Of a DNA stretch of 64,000 nt, positions 36,623-44,867 are shown piece after piece; position 1 is the stretch's first letter; each line of letters starts with the position of its first letter. The position numbers and the translations under genes were made by a program. Origin of the DNA: Listeria farberi. GTDB lineage: Bacteria; Bacillota; Bacilli; Lactobacillales; Listeriaceae. The stretch is from contig NZ_JAARZJ010000007.1 in assembly GCF_014229245.1 (NCBI RefSeq), forward strand, positions 1 to 64,000, in the 5' to 3' direction. The notes below the pieces were generated by a model, which had not been told where the DNA came from, ran no database searches, and saw nothing but the letters and a program-made list of their open reading frames with translations.

Positions 36623-36651
36623 TTGAAAGTAACACCAAAAAAAGATACACT
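36623..36651 (+). promoter_or_regulatory. acylphosphatase promoter
   Basis: TTGAAA (36623-36628), a 17-nt spacer and TACACT (36646-36651), 36 nt before the start codon. Confidence 0.6.
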
Positions 36652-36686
36652 AGTAGTAAGGAAAAATAAAAGGAGTTGGTTTCGCC

Positions 36687-36968
36687 ATGGCTAGAGATAC
36701 AGCGATTTTGAGAGTAACTGGATTTGTGCAAGGTGTTGGATTTCGTTACACAACCAAACACGTCGCTTACAAATATGATATTAGTGGAACAGTGAAAAAT
36801 TTAGAGGATGGTTCCGTAGAAATCCATGCAATTGCGGAAGAAGAAAACTTAAATAAATTCATTGATGCTATTAAGAAAGGCCCTTCACCTGGTTGTCGTA
36901 TCGAACATGTTTATATATACAAAGGCGCCCCTGTAGAAGAACGAAAAACATTTGATATCGTTTACTAA
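36687..36968 (+). CDS. acyP: acylphosphatase
   Basis: A 93-residue acylphosphatase that hydrolyses the carboxyl-phosphate bond of acyl phosphates. The signature '[14 protein letters not shown]' near residue 14-27 includes the catalytic Arg, and [13 protein letters not shown] supplies the catalytic Asn. The length is normal. AAAGGAG lies about 11 nt before ATG, slightly far. It has its own promoter and is followed by the yidC2 leader gene, which has a separate promoter. Confidence 0.95.
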   Translation: MARDTAILRVTGFVQGVGFRYTTKHVAYKYDISGTVKNLEDGSVEIHAIAEEENLNKFIDAIKKGPSPGCRIEHVYIYKGAPVEERKTFDIVY

Positions 36969-36985
36969 AATCCCAAAATTAGTAG

Positions 36986-37014
36986 TTGTGCTATCGCTCT
37001 TTTTGCATTATAGT
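36986..37014 (+). promoter_or_regulatory. promoter of the leader gene-yidC2 unit
   Basis: TTGTGC (36986-36991), exactly 17 nt, then TATAGT (37009-37014), about 40 nt before the leader ORF. No hairpin terminator lies between the leader ORF and yidC2, so both should be on one mRNA. Confidence 0.65.
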
Positions 37015-37053
37015 TAATGAGTATTAAAACATTGAAAGGAGCGACTGCGTGGC

Positions 37054-37335
37054 ATGATTTCCATTTTGCAAATTTTACTTGAACCAGAATTCATTTCACT
37101 CACAGTGACGTTTTTATTAATGTTGACGATTTTCAGTTATTGGTCAGCAATTACGTTATTAAAACCGAAAATGGTGCTACCCGCTGACGCTACCTGCTTA
37201 AAGCCAGTTAAGACTTTACTTCGAGCATGTTTTGTTAGAACCTCACCTAATTTTGTTATTAATTGGTTGGCTATAACTCGGAAATGTAGCGCTATTACTG
37301 ATGATGAAGACAGTTTTTCATTTTCCAACAGATGA
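37054..37335 (+). CDS. MifM-like regulatory leader peptide upstream of yidC2 (candidate translation-arrest sensor)
   Basis: A 93-residue ORF. Acidic E10 and E12 precede one hydrophobic segment (about residues 13-36), then basic residues K37, K39, K50, K53 and R57, which predicts an N-out, C-in membrane protein of the type inserted by YidC. The C-terminus has W71, R76-K77, S79-A80-I81-T82 and the acidic run D83-D84-E85-D86. Bacillus MifM (95 residues, encoded directly upstream of the second YidC gene) stalls ribosomes at a DEED run that follows Ser-Pro-Val-Asn and a Trp about 13 residues earlier. The comparison rests on my memory of MifM. The end of this ORF pairs with the yidC2 ribosome site region. 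The start is uncertain: AAAGGAG is 12 nt before ATG 37054, and a GTG at optimal spacing opens only a 2-codon frame. Confidence 0.7.
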   Translation: MISILQILLEPEFISLTVTFLLMLTIFSYWSAITLLKPKMVLPADATCLKPVKTLLRACFVRTSPNFVINWLAITRKCSAITDDEDSFSFSNR

Positions 37336-37369
37336 AATAATTATTTTACTATTTAGGAGGAAAATGAAA
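37316..37369 (+). promoter_or_regulatory. stem-loop masking the yidC2 translation initiation region
   Basis: TTTCATTTTCC (37316-37326, inside the last codons of the leader ORF) is the perfect complement of GGAAAATGAAA (37359-37369). The 3' arm includes the last two G of the yidC2 AGGAGG (37355-37360) and the spacer before TTG 37372. The leader stop codon lies in the 32-nt loop. A ribosome paused with D84-D86 codons (37303-37311) in its P site would cover about 12-15 nt downstream and open the stem. Confidence 0.65.
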
Positions 37370-37371
37370 CA

Positions 37372-38199
37372 TTGAAAAAGAAAAATATTATTTTAATTAG
37401 CGTTTTACTTGGTGCTTTACTATTACTTACAGGTTGTAGTTTGGATCCATCACAAAATACAGATGGTTTTTTCAGTACCTACCTTATTCAACCATTTACT
37501 AGCTTTATTATGTTCGTTGCATCGTTTGTAGGCGATAATTATGGAGTCGCGATTATTATTACAACTTTACTTATTCGCGCACTAATTATGCCACTAAACT
37601 TACGTACTGCTAAAGCGCAAATGGGTATGCAATCCAAAATGGCTGTTGCTAAACCAGAAATTGATGAAATTCAAGCTCGTTTAAAACGTGCTACATCGAA
37701 AGAGGAACAAGCAAATATCCAAAAAGAAATGATGGCTGTTTATTCCAAGTATAATATCAATCCAATGCAAATGGGTTGTTTGCCATTACTTATTCAAATG
37801 CCGATTCTGATGGCGTTTTATTATGCCATTCGCGGCTCTTCCGAAATCGCTAGCCATACATTTTTGTGGTTTAACTTAGGTTCACCTGATATGGTTCTTG
37901 CGATAATCGCTGGGCTTGTCTACCTAGCACAATATTTTGTTTCGATGATTGGCTATTCACCTGAACAAAAGAAACAAATGAAAATTATCGGCTTAATGTC
38001 ACCTATTATGATTTTATTTGTCTCCTTCACAGCTCCTTCTGCTCTAGCTTTATACTGGGCTGTCGGCGGGCTCTTCTTAGCTGGCCAAACATTACTAACG
38101 AAAAAACTGTATATGAATAAACATCCAGAAATTAAAGTAATGGAACAAGAAGAAAAAGAATTCGAGCAAATCGTGGAAGAACAAAAGAAAGAAAAATAA
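37372..38199 (+). CDS. yidC2: membrane protein insertase YidC2 (lipoprotein form, SpoIIIJ/YqjG family)
   Basis: A 275-residue insertase with a lipoprotein signal '[15 protein letters not shown]' (Cys about residue 22) and the YidC/Oxa1 core: '[20 protein letters not shown]' with the groove Arg in IRALIMPL, then '[20 protein letters not shown]' and three further helices, and a charged C-terminal tail. It inserts membrane proteins alone or with SecYEG. The start is TTG 37372-37374; AGGAGG is 11 nt upstream. An out-of-frame ATG at 37364 reads M-K-H-stop, with its TGA overlapping the TTG. A second YidC is expected elsewhere in the genome. The preceding leader gene probably controls its translation. 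Confidence 0.93.
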   Translation: MKKKNIILISVLLGALLLLTGCSLDPSQNTDGFFSTYLIQPFTSFIMFVASFVGDNYGVAIIITTLLIRALIMPLNLRTAKAQMGMQSKMAVAKPEIDEIQARLKRATSKEEQANIQKEMMAVYSKYNINPMQMGCLPLLIQMPILMAFYYAIRGSSEIASHTFLWFNLGSPDMVLAIIAGLVYLAQYFVSMIGYSPEQKKQMKIIGLMSPIMILFVSFTAPSALALYWAVGGLFLAGQTLLTKKLYMNKHPEIKVMEQEEKEFEQIVEEQKKEK

Positions 38200-38201
38200 A
38201 A

Positions 38202-38236
38202 AAAACCCGCAACCTCGTCATAAGGTTGCGGGTTTT
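38202..38236. terminator. bidirectional terminator between yidC2 and lisK
   Basis: AAAACCCGCAACCT (38202-38215) and AGGTTGCGGGTTTT (38223-38236) form a perfect 14-bp stem between the convergent genes. Confidence 0.92.
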
Positions 38237-39688
38237 CTATTTGGATTTTGGTTCAATGTAAGGAAGTGTAATTTTAATCGTTGTACCTTTATCTGGTTCA
38301 CTAACCGCATTAATCGTTCCTAAATATCCCTCGACTAATTGTTTAGCAATCGCAAGTCCGAGACCATTACCACCTTTCTCGCGACTTCTAGCTTTATCTA
38401 CACGATAAAAACGATTAAATATCTTATCAATCTCTTCCTGTGAGATACCTTCCCCGTAATCACGCACATCAATATGGATTTGCTTTTGCTCTTTATAGAC
38501 ATGCATATCCACTTCCGTTCCATCACCTGAATATTTCACGGCATTATCCATAATAATAATTAAAATCTGCTCTAAATGATTGTGCTGAATAAGCGCTCGT
38601 AAATCAGTATCATCTTCTTTTAAACTAAAAGTGAAATTTTCATACATCACTTCAAAATTACGCCTTACTTGCTCTACTGTTGCATTTACATCCGTAATTT
38701 GTAATTCTTTCGTTTGCGAAATCTGTTCTGCTCTTGATAAATCGAGCATTTCTTGTACTAATTTTTTCATACGTTCTAATTCCGTTAAAGAAGCATTTAG
38801 CGATTCATCCAGTACCGCAGGGTCATCTTTTCCCCACCGAGTTAGTAATTTCAAGTGCCCTTCCATGATTTGAACTGGCGTCCGAAGTTCATGAGAAGCA
38901 TCTTCAACGAATTGCTTTTGCTGTTCAAAACTAGTTTCGATTCGGGTCATCATATCATTAAAAACAACGGTCAATTCGCCAATTTCATCTCTGGAATTCG
39001 TTTTCGTTTCGATTCGTTTTTGAAAACCATTTTTACGTATATCATTCATAGTTCGAGCTAGACGAGTTAGTGGGTTTAAGAAATTTTGTGCTAGTAAGTA
39101 GCCGAGCATCCCACTAATAAAGAGCGCCACTGCCCCAAGTAAGATCATCGTAACTAAAAGCCGGTCCATCATCCGATTATAAGAAGTAAGCGGATTTACC
39201 ACCTGTGCATAGCCAATAACAGTCGTATTATCATCTGCTACAATCGGCATTTGCGCCGTCATCATCTTCTGCCCATCGATTGTTGGTTTGTTCATTATAA
39301 ACTTATCTGTCCCGCTAACAAAATACTGTGAAAAATCAATGCTAGTAATATCTTGATTTCTTGAAAAATAATATTTATTAATAAAATGCCCATCTTTATC
39401 ATATAAATTAATCACTTGATCTTGGAGTTTGCGGTTAACGGTTTTATCATTATTGAATAAATATTTAATTTCCTCATTATCACTCAGATCTTGATTCGTT
39501 AATGTACTTGTTGTTGCTAGAAGCAGTTCTTTTACTTCTGGTTCTTCTTCATTTAGCAACATTTGCCCAATTCCTTGGTAAATGGCATAGGAAAATAAGA
39601 AAAAGGTTAGAAAAATTGCTGCACTAGCTCCAAAAGTCCATTTAAATTTCAAAGAACGACTTTTTAAGGAAAATGGGCTAGTCGTCAT
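38237..39688 (-). CDS. lisK: sensor histidine kinase LisK
   Basis: A 483-residue sensor kinase. The first helix (about 17-38) and the second (about 178-205) bracket an extracytoplasmic sensing domain of about 140 residues. A HAMP linker follows (NPLTRLARTMNDI and following), then the HisKA box 'FVEDASHELRTPVQIMEGHL' with the phosphorylated His near residue 267. The ATPase domain has IIMDNAVKYSGDG (N box), DYGEGI (G1) and KGGNGLGLAI (G2). It works with LisR in acid, ethanol, nisin and cephalosporin responses and virulence of L. monocytogenes. Its start overlaps the lisR stop by 4 bp. Confidence 0.96.
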   Translation of the reverse strand: MTTSPFSLKSRSLKFKWTFGASAAIFLTFFLFSYAIYQGIGQMLLNEEEPEVKELLLATTSTLTNQDLSDNEEIKYLFNNDKTVNRKLQDQVINLYDKDGHFINKYYFSRNQDITSIDFSQYFVSGTDKFIMNKPTIDGQKMMTAQMPIVADDNTTVIGYAQVVNPLTSYNRMMDRLLVTMILLGAVALFISGMLGYLLAQNFLNPLTRLARTMNDIRKNGFQKRIETKTNSRDEIGELTVVFNDMMTRIETSFEQQKQFVEDASHELRTPVQIMEGHLKLLTRWGKDDPAVLDESLNASLTELERMKKLVQEMLDLSRAEQISQTKELQITDVNATVEQVRRNFEVMYENFTFSLKEDDTDLRALIQHNHLEQILIIIMDNAVKYSGDGTEVDMHVYKEQKQIHIDVRDYGEGISQEEIDKIFNRFYRVDKARSREKGGNGLGLAIAKQLVEGYLGTINAVSEPDKGTTIKITLPYIEPKSK

Positions 39689-40365
39689 GTACGCATCACA
39701 TACCCTGTCCCGCGAACTGTTTGGATGTAACTTTCTTCGTCAGGATGATCAATTTTATTTCGCAAGTAACGAACATACACATCTACTACATTCGTTTCTA
39801 CTTCCGTTTCGTAACCCCATACTTTGTTGAGTAATACTTCTCGAGTAAGAACGATATTGACATTTTCCATTAAAGTAAGTAGTAGTTCATACTCGCGTTT
39901 TGTTAAATCAATAATTTCTTCATCGCGTTTTACAATCCGATTTTCTTTTTCAACGATTAAGTTGCGGTATTGTAGCGTTGTTTGTTTAGCTGATTGTTCT
40001 GCATTTTCTACCCGGCGTAACAACGAACGCAGACGTGCAAGTAATTCTTCAATCGCAAATGGTTTAACGATATAATCATCTGCTCCGTGATCCAGTCCAG
40101 ATACACGATCAATCACAGAGTCACGTGCGGTTATCATAATAATGGGTGTTTGTTTCACTTGACGTACACGACGACAAACTTCTACACCATTTAAATGTGG
40201 CAACATTAGATCGAGTAAAATAGCGTCCCATTCTTCATTTAGTGCGAGTTCCAGTCCAGCACGTCCATCATTAGCGACCGCTGTTTCATAGTTTTCATGC
40301 TGAAGTTCTAGTTCAATAAAGCGCGCTAAGTTCTTTTCATCTTCTACGATTAATATTCTATTCAT
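39685..40365 (-). CDS. lisR: response regulator LisR
   Basis: A 226-residue OmpR/PhoB-type regulator. The receiver domain (1-120) has the acidic pocket in ILIVEDEKN, the phosphoacceptor Asp in 'WDAILLDLMLPHLNGVEV' (about residue 52) and the conserved Lys in DDYIVKPFA. The C-terminal winged helix (about 130-226) has DLTKREYELLLTLMEN and the 'VETNVVDVYVRYLRNKID' recognition helix. Known targets in L. monocytogenes include envelope-stress genes. It is the first gene of the lisRK operon. Confidence 0.97.
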   Translation of the reverse strand: MNRILIVEDEKNLARFIELELQHENYETAVANDGRAGLELALNEEWDAILLDLMLPHLNGVEVCRRVRQVKQTPIIMITARDSVIDRVSGLDHGADDYIVKPFAIEELLARLRSLLRRVENAEQSAKQTTLQYRNLIVEKENRIVKRDEEIIDLTKREYELLLTLMENVNIVLTREVLLNKVWGYETEVETNVVDVYVRYLRNKIDHPDEESYIQTVRGTGYVMRT

Positions 40366-40517
40366 TTGGCCTAACCCTCTCTTTCGGTCATTACACTACA
40401 TTCCTATTACTATTGTAACGAACTTTAGCTCAAAAACAACTAATAACAGCGCATAAATAGATATTTTCACTATTTTTTAGCACTTTACCATGATTTACTA
40501 ATTCAAATCTCATAAAA

Positions 40518-40547
40518 AAGGCACCCACTCATTAAAGTGGATGCCTT
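40518..40547 (-). terminator. gnd terminator
   Basis: AAGGCACCCACT (40518-40529) pairs with AGTGGATGCCTT (40536-40547) with one internal mismatch. Confidence 0.55.
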
Positions 40548-40555
40548 ATCTTTCA

Positions 40556-41974
40556 TCAATCTTCTACTTCTGGCCATTCTGTATGGAATACACCTGGTTT
40601 GTCAACTCTTTCATACGTATGAGCACCAAAGTAGTCGCGTTGAGCTTGAATTAGATTTGCAGATAATACTTCAGAACGATAGCTATCATAATAGCTGATT
40701 GCTGCAGTAAATGTTGGTACTGGAATACCAGCTTTGACTGCTTCTGCAACAACTGTACGAAGATCGCCTTGGTAGTTATGGGCAATATCTTTGAAATATG
40801 GATCTAGTAGTAAGTTTTTAAGGTTTTTATCTTTGTTATATGCATCAGTAATTTTTTGTAAGAAACGAGCACGGATAATACAACCAGCGCGGAAAATTTT
40901 CGCGATTTCGCCGTATTGTAAGTCCCAATCGTTTTCTTCGCTAGCTGCTCTCATTTGTGCAAAACCTTGTGCATAAGATGCGATTTTGCTGAAGTAAAGC
41001 GCGCGACGAACAGACTCAACAAATTCTTTCTTGTCGCCTTCAAAACGATAATTAGATGGTCCAGATAAAACAGTACTTGCATAAACGCGTTCATCTTTAA
41101 GTGCAGAGATGTAACGAGCAAATACAGATTCGGTAATTAAGGAAAGTGGAACGCCTAAGTCAAGTGCGCTTTGGCTAGTCCATTTACCAGTTCCTTTTTG
41201 TCCAGCTTTATCAAGAATAACGTCGACAATTGGTTTGCCTGTTTCTTCGTCTTTTACTTTTAGAATATTTTTAGTGATTTCGATTAAATAGCTATCTAAT
41301 TCCCCGTTATTCCATTCTTCAAATACGTCAGCAAGTTCATCATGGCTTAATCCGCCAATTTCTTTCAAAATAGTGTAAGCTTCTGCGATTAATTGCATAT
41401 CGCCGTATTCGATACCATTATGCACCATTTTAACGTAATGTCCGGCACCATCTGGACCAATATAAGTCACACACGGTTCCCCGTCTGCTACTGCAGCAAT
41501 TTCACGTAAAATAGGTGCTACCAGGTCATATGCCTTACGTTGACCACCTGGCATGATAGAAGGACCTTTCAGCGCGCCCTCTTCTCCGCCTGATACACCA
41601 GTTCCGATGAAGTTAAATCCTTCTTCACTAAGTTCTTTGTTACGACGAATCGTATCTTTGAAGAAAGCATTACCGCCATCAATTAAAATATCGCCTTCAT
41701 TTAAGAAAGGTTTAACTGCTTCAATCATCATATCTGTAGCATCGCCAGCTTTTACCATAATAAGGATACGGCGAGGCACTTCAAGAGATTCGACAAATTC
41801 CTCTAAACTATAAGTTGGTACTAATTTTTTGTCCGCATTTTCTTCCATAACTGCTTTCGTTTTTTCAGTCGAGCGGTTAAAGATAGATACTGTATGACCG
41901 CGGCTTTCAATGTTTAGAGCCAAGTTCCGACCCATAACGCCCATTCCTATAACGCCAATTTCTTGTTTTGCCAT
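40556..41974 (-). CDS. gnd: 6-phosphogluconate dehydrogenase (decarboxylating)
   Basis: A 472-residue oxidative pentose-phosphate enzyme that makes ribulose-5-phosphate, CO2 and NADPH. The Rossmann [12 protein letters not shown] motif starts near residue 10, followed by FNRSTEKT for NADP phosphate. '[20 protein letters not shown]' and the catalytic Lys-Asn region '[20 protein letters not shown]' are near 125 and 183. The C-terminal helix bundle and [10 protein letters not shown] tail are complete. Its 5' region shows no clear regulatory site. Confidence 0.97.
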   Translation of the reverse strand: MAKQEIGVIGMGVMGRNLALNIESRGHTVSIFNRSTEKTKAVMEENADKKLVPTYSLEEFVESLEVPRRILIMVKAGDATDMMIEAVKPFLNEGDILIDGGNAFFKDTIRRNKELSEEGFNFIGTGVSGGEEGALKGPSIMPGGQRKAYDLVAPILREIAAVADGEPCVTYIGPDGAGHYVKMVHNGIEYGDMQLIAEAYTILKEIGGLSHDELADVFEEWNNGELDSYLIEITKNILKVKDEETGKPIVDVILDKAGQKGTGKWTSQSALDLGVPLSLITESVFARYISALKDERVYASTVLSGPSNYRFEGDKKEFVESVRRALYFSKIASYAQGFAQMRAASEENDWDLQYGEIAKIFRAGCIIRARFLQKITDAYNKDKNLKNLLLDPYFKDIAHNYQGDLRTVVAEAVKAGIPVPTFTAAISYYDSYRSEVLSANLIQAQRDYFGAHTYERVDKPGVFHTEWPEVED

Positions 41975-42118
41975 TTTGCACTTCTTCCTTTCCGGTTTAT
42001 TAAGGCAGAAAAATCTGTCTTACTTCAACATGACACATAAAAGTATCAACATCATTTACTATATCAAAGAATTGCTTCTTGGACAATGAATCAATCCGAA
42101 TTATTTGACTTTTTTTCA

Positions 42119-43216
42119 CTAATTTAGTTTTCTGAAGAGAATTTTCTCATTTTTTGCGGATTCAGCTAAGTCAATGATGAGTTGTGTAAGTTTTTCTAAC
42201 TGTTTTACGGAAATAGTTTCTTTTTCTGAGTGTGCATTTTCATATCCTGCTGATAAGAGCATGGTTGGAATGCCTTTTTCATTTAGCACGTTCGCATCTG
42301 TCCCACCCTCTAAAAAGATTTCCCTCACTTGTAATGATTGTTTTCCAGCTGCTTTTTGAAAAATATTCATTAGCGGATGCTTGGAGCGAATTTGGTACCC
42401 TTCATAAATTAATTTTGTATCATTCGACAAGAGAGCACCGTATTTCTCACAAGTTTGCGCAAACCGTTCTCTAATGAGTTGAATATGTAAAAGTGCTTTA
42501 CGAAAGCTTGCCGCTGAGGTGAAAAGAACTTCTAATTGAGCATCTTGTTGATTTTCATCATTTATCCCACCAGAAAAAGACTGAATTTCCCACTTGTTTT
42601 CGCGGTCAATTCTGCCTGGTCGTGTGGCATGTAACGCCATTCTAGCTATAGAAATCGGCGACATTTGAGCGGCATCAGAACTTGAGATAGTAAATTCTAA
42701 TGCAACTAATGTATTTGCTTGAAGTTGGTAATTTCCGACTTCACCTGGTGCATCTAAACAGTAACCGTATGCTGCTGTAATTTTTTCTTCTGGAAATAAT
42801 CGCATTCCAATCATGCCAAGTTCTTCTTTCGCCGTAAAAATAAATTCGATTTCCCCATGAGGCGTTTGTTCTGCACAAAAATAATCAATAGCCGCTAACA
42901 TAGCTGCTACTGCTGCTTTATCATCCGCACCTAATAAAGTGCCTTCCCCTGCCGTAAATATATCCTGCTCCACCTGAAAAACTGGTGCTATCGCATTCGG
43001 ATGGGTATCTACATGACTACAGAAAAAAAGCGTTGGGAATTTCTCTTTAGTAGCAGGAATTCGCGCAATTAAACCATAATTTTCATCCAAACTATATTCG
43101 ATGTTTAATTTCGCTAGATGTTTTTTTATATATGTTAAAATGGCTGTTTCATTTCCAGAAACAGATGGAATTTGGATTAATTCAGTAAAATATTTTTTTA
43201 CATTGGATATCATCAT
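42119..43216 (-). CDS. M20 family metallopeptidase (peptidase T-like)
   Basis: A 365-residue M20 peptidase. Dinuclear zinc ligands are visible: FCSHVDTHP (near residue 66), '[20 protein letters not shown]', [11 protein letters not shown] with the catalytic Glu, and the C-terminal '[20 protein letters not shown]' and NAHSEKE. It resembles PepT-like aminotripeptidase/YqjE-type proteins rather than true PepT, which is longer. The exact substrate is unknown. The start is one of two adjacent ATG codons (43216 or 43213) after AGGTGA. It is divergent from prli42. Confidence 0.88.
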   Translation of the reverse strand: MMISNVKKYFTELIQIPSVSGNETAILTYIKKHLAKLNIEYSLDENYGLIARIPATKEKFPTLFFCSHVDTHPNAIAPVFQVEQDIFTAGEGTLLGADDKAAVAAMLAAIDYFCAEQTPHGEIEFIFTAKEELGMIGMRLFPEEKITAAYGYCLDAPGEVGNYQLQANTLVALEFTISSSDAAQMSPISIARMALHATRPGRIDRENKWEIQSFSGGINDENQQDAQLEVLFTSAASFRKALLHIQLIRERFAQTCEKYGALLSNDTKLIYEGYQIRSKHPLMNIFQKAAGKQSLQVREIFLEGGTDANVLNEKGIPTMLLSAGYENAHSEKETISVKQLEKLTQLIIDLAESAKNEKILFRKLN

Positions 43217-43333
43217 TTTTTCACCTACATTCTTCCTATTTGCTTAAAAATCAATAAATGACTTGAAATTTGCTGTAATTATAAGTAAGATAGATATATC
43301 TGAAATGCTTTATGAGAGGAGTTTTCTTCCGCA

Positions 43334-43429
43334 ATGACTAATAAAAAAGTAGTTCGCGTTGTCGTTATTTTAATGTTAATCGCGATTGTATTATCAAGTG
43401 TTTTAACCGGGGTATTAATGTTTTTATAA
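43334..43429 (+). CDS. prli42: stressosome membrane anchor miniprotein Prli42
   Basis: A 31-codon ORF, ATG 43334 to TAA 43427-43429. It has a short basic N-terminus (M-T-N-K-K-V-V-R) followed by one membrane helix, 'VVVILMLIAIVLSSVLTGVL'. AGAGGAG lies about 12 nt upstream and a terminator follows directly. The sequence matches the DUF4044/Prli42 miniprotein described in L. monocytogenes, which tethers the stressosome (RsbR/S/T) to the membrane and is needed for SigB activation by oxidative stress. Small-gene callers miss it because of its length. Confidence 0.9.
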   Translation: MTNKKVVRVVVILMLIAIVLSSVLTGVLMFL

Positions 43430-43438
43430 ATATCCGAC

Positions 43439-43468
43439 GTCTGGGCCGATTCGGTTCAGACTTTTTTT
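43439..43468 (+). terminator. prli42 terminator
   Basis: GTCTGGGCC (43439-43447) pairs with GGTTCAGAC (43453-43461), including two G-U pairs, and is followed by seven T. Confidence 0.85.
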
Positions 43469-43480
43469 ATTTTTCTCCTC

Positions 43481-43509
43481 AAAAAAAGAGCAGCACCCGA
43501 AAGTACTAC
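43481..43509 (-). terminator. bkd operon terminator with UUCG tetraloop
   Basis: On the minus strand GTAGTACT-TTCG-GGTGCTGC forms an 8-bp stem closed by a UUCG tetraloop (43490-43509 in plus coordinates), followed by TC and seven T (43481-43487). Confidence 0.85.
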
Positions 43510-43514
43510 CCAAG

Positions 43515-43575
43515 ACATCTAGGGAGTTTAGGGGTATGGATCTAGATGTACTAAACAATACCCGCTAAACCTAGA
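43515..43575 (-). ncRNA. structured 3' UTR element after bkdB, candidate 3'-derived small RNA
   Basis: Two competing folds are visible. Fold 1 pairs GTTTAG-GGGTAT (43526-43537) with ATACCC-g-CTAAAC (43558-43570), extended by TCTAG (43518-43522) with CTAGA (43571-43575). Fold 2 pairs ACATCTAG (43515-43522) with CTAGATGT (43542-43549), a perfect 8-bp stem. On the minus strand the element precedes the tetraloop terminator and exposes ACCCC and CTCCC tracts able to pair with Shine-Dalgarno sequences. No family is recognised, and expression is unknown. Confidence 0.35.
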
Positions 43576-43586
43576 TTAAAACATTT

Positions 43587-44837
43587 TTAATACAATGCTG
43601 TATTTTCTTTAGAAATTTTTTCGACATTGGCTTTAATTGCTTGTAAGAATTTACCAGCTAGTAAGCCGTCTAAAATACGGTGATCGATGGATAGACATAG
43701 GTTCACCATATCTCGTACAGCAATCATGTCGTCAATAATGACAGGACGTTTAACAATCGATTCCACTTGAAGAATTGCTGCTTGGGGATGATTAATAATG
43801 CCCATTGATTGAACAGAGCCAAATGAACCTGTACTATTTACAGTGAAAGTACCGCCTTCCATATCGACTTGACTTAGTTTACCAATACGCGCTTTTCCAG
43901 CAAGTTCACTTATTTCGCGAGCAATGCCTTTAATGGATTTTTCGTCTGCATTTTTAATAACTGGAACATACAATAAATCGCCAGCTGCGATAGCTATCGA
44001 AATATTAATATTCGCATGTTCGATAATTTTATCGCCTGCCCACGTGCTATTAAGTTGCGGGAATTCTTTCAAGGCTTGCGCAACGGCTTTAATGAAAAAG
44101 GCAAAATAGGTTAACGAATAACCTTCTTCTTTTTTAAAGCTATCTTTAACTGCATTACGGTAACGAACAAGGCCAGTTGCATCTACTTCCAACATCATCC
44201 AAGCATGCGGAATTTCTTGTTTACTTACGCTCATATGTTTAGCAATGGCTTTTCTTACGCCATTGATTGGGATTTCTTTATCGCCAGCTGCAGAACGAAC
44301 AGGTGCAGCAGTTGGTGCTTTTTCTTGTGCTCTGTTTGTTGATTCCTCTGGTTTAGTAGCTACTGGTCCGTTTTCAATGACTTGAAGTAAATCTTTTCTT
44401 GTAATTCGGCCACCCTTACCTGTGCCTTCTACAGTGGATAAATCAATATTGTTTTCACCAGCAATTCGCAGTACGGCGGGTGAAAATCTCCCACTAGCTG
44501 GTGCTTCTGCTAATTTCACTTGTTTTGTTTCTTGTTTTTCTGGGGCTTTTGCTTCTGTTTGTTCTACTTCTTCAGCAGGATCAGAATTTCCTGCATCTGC
44601 TGTTTCAATTGTACAAATAATCTCGCCCACTTCAAGCGTTTCATCTTCTTCTGCCAAAATTTCTTTAATTGTCCCGCTAAAAGAAGATGGGATTTCTGCT
44701 GTTACTTTATCTGTTAAAACTTCCGCGATAGCATCATATTTTTCGACTGTATCGCCAGGTTTAACTAACCATGAACTAATCGTTCCTTCTGTTACACTTT
44801 CCCCTAATTTGGGCATGGTGATTTTTTCAACTGCCAC
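43587..44837 (-). CDS. bkdB: branched-chain alpha-keto acid dehydrogenase E2 (lipoamide acyltransferase)
   Basis: A 416-residue E2 subunit. The N-terminal lipoyl domain (1-77) carries the lipoylated Lys in 'IAEVLTDKVTAEIPSSF' (about residue 44). A Glu/Ala/Pro-rich linker, the peripheral subunit-binding domain (about 118-152, 'RFSPAVLRIAGENNIDL') and a second linker follow, then the catalytic core with active-site His in DHRILDGLLAG near residue 388. It transfers branched acyl groups to CoA for anteiso/iso fatty acid synthesis, which Listeria needs for membrane fluidity in the cold. It is the last gene of ptb-buk-lpd-bkdAA-bkdAB-bkdB. Confidence 0.96.
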   Translation of the reverse strand: MAVEKITMPKLGESVTEGTISSWLVKPGDTVEKYDAIAEVLTDKVTAEIPSSFSGTIKEILAEEDETLEVGEIICTIETADAGNSDPAEEVEQTEAKAPEKQETKQVKLAEAPASGRFSPAVLRIAGENNIDLSTVEGTGKGGRITRKDLLQVIENGPVATKPEESTNRAQEKAPTAAPVRSAAGDKEIPINGVRKAIAKHMSVSKQEIPHAWMMLEVDATGLVRYRNAVKDSFKKEEGYSLTYFAFFIKAVAQALKEFPQLNSTWAGDKIIEHANINISIAIAAGDLLYVPVIKNADEKSIKGIAREISELAGKARIGKLSQVDMEGGTFTVNSTGSFGSVQSMGIINHPQAAILQVESIVKRPVIIDDMIAVRDMVNLCLSIDHRILDGLLAGKFLQAIKANVEKISKENTALY

Positions 44838-44867
44838 GGGTCTTCACTCCTTTAATTTAAAACGGGT

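Noticed and set aside
37137-37328. Antisense 63-codon frame inside the yidC2 leader gene
   Set aside because: Opposite strand of a better supported ORF; no promoter or ribosome site is visible.
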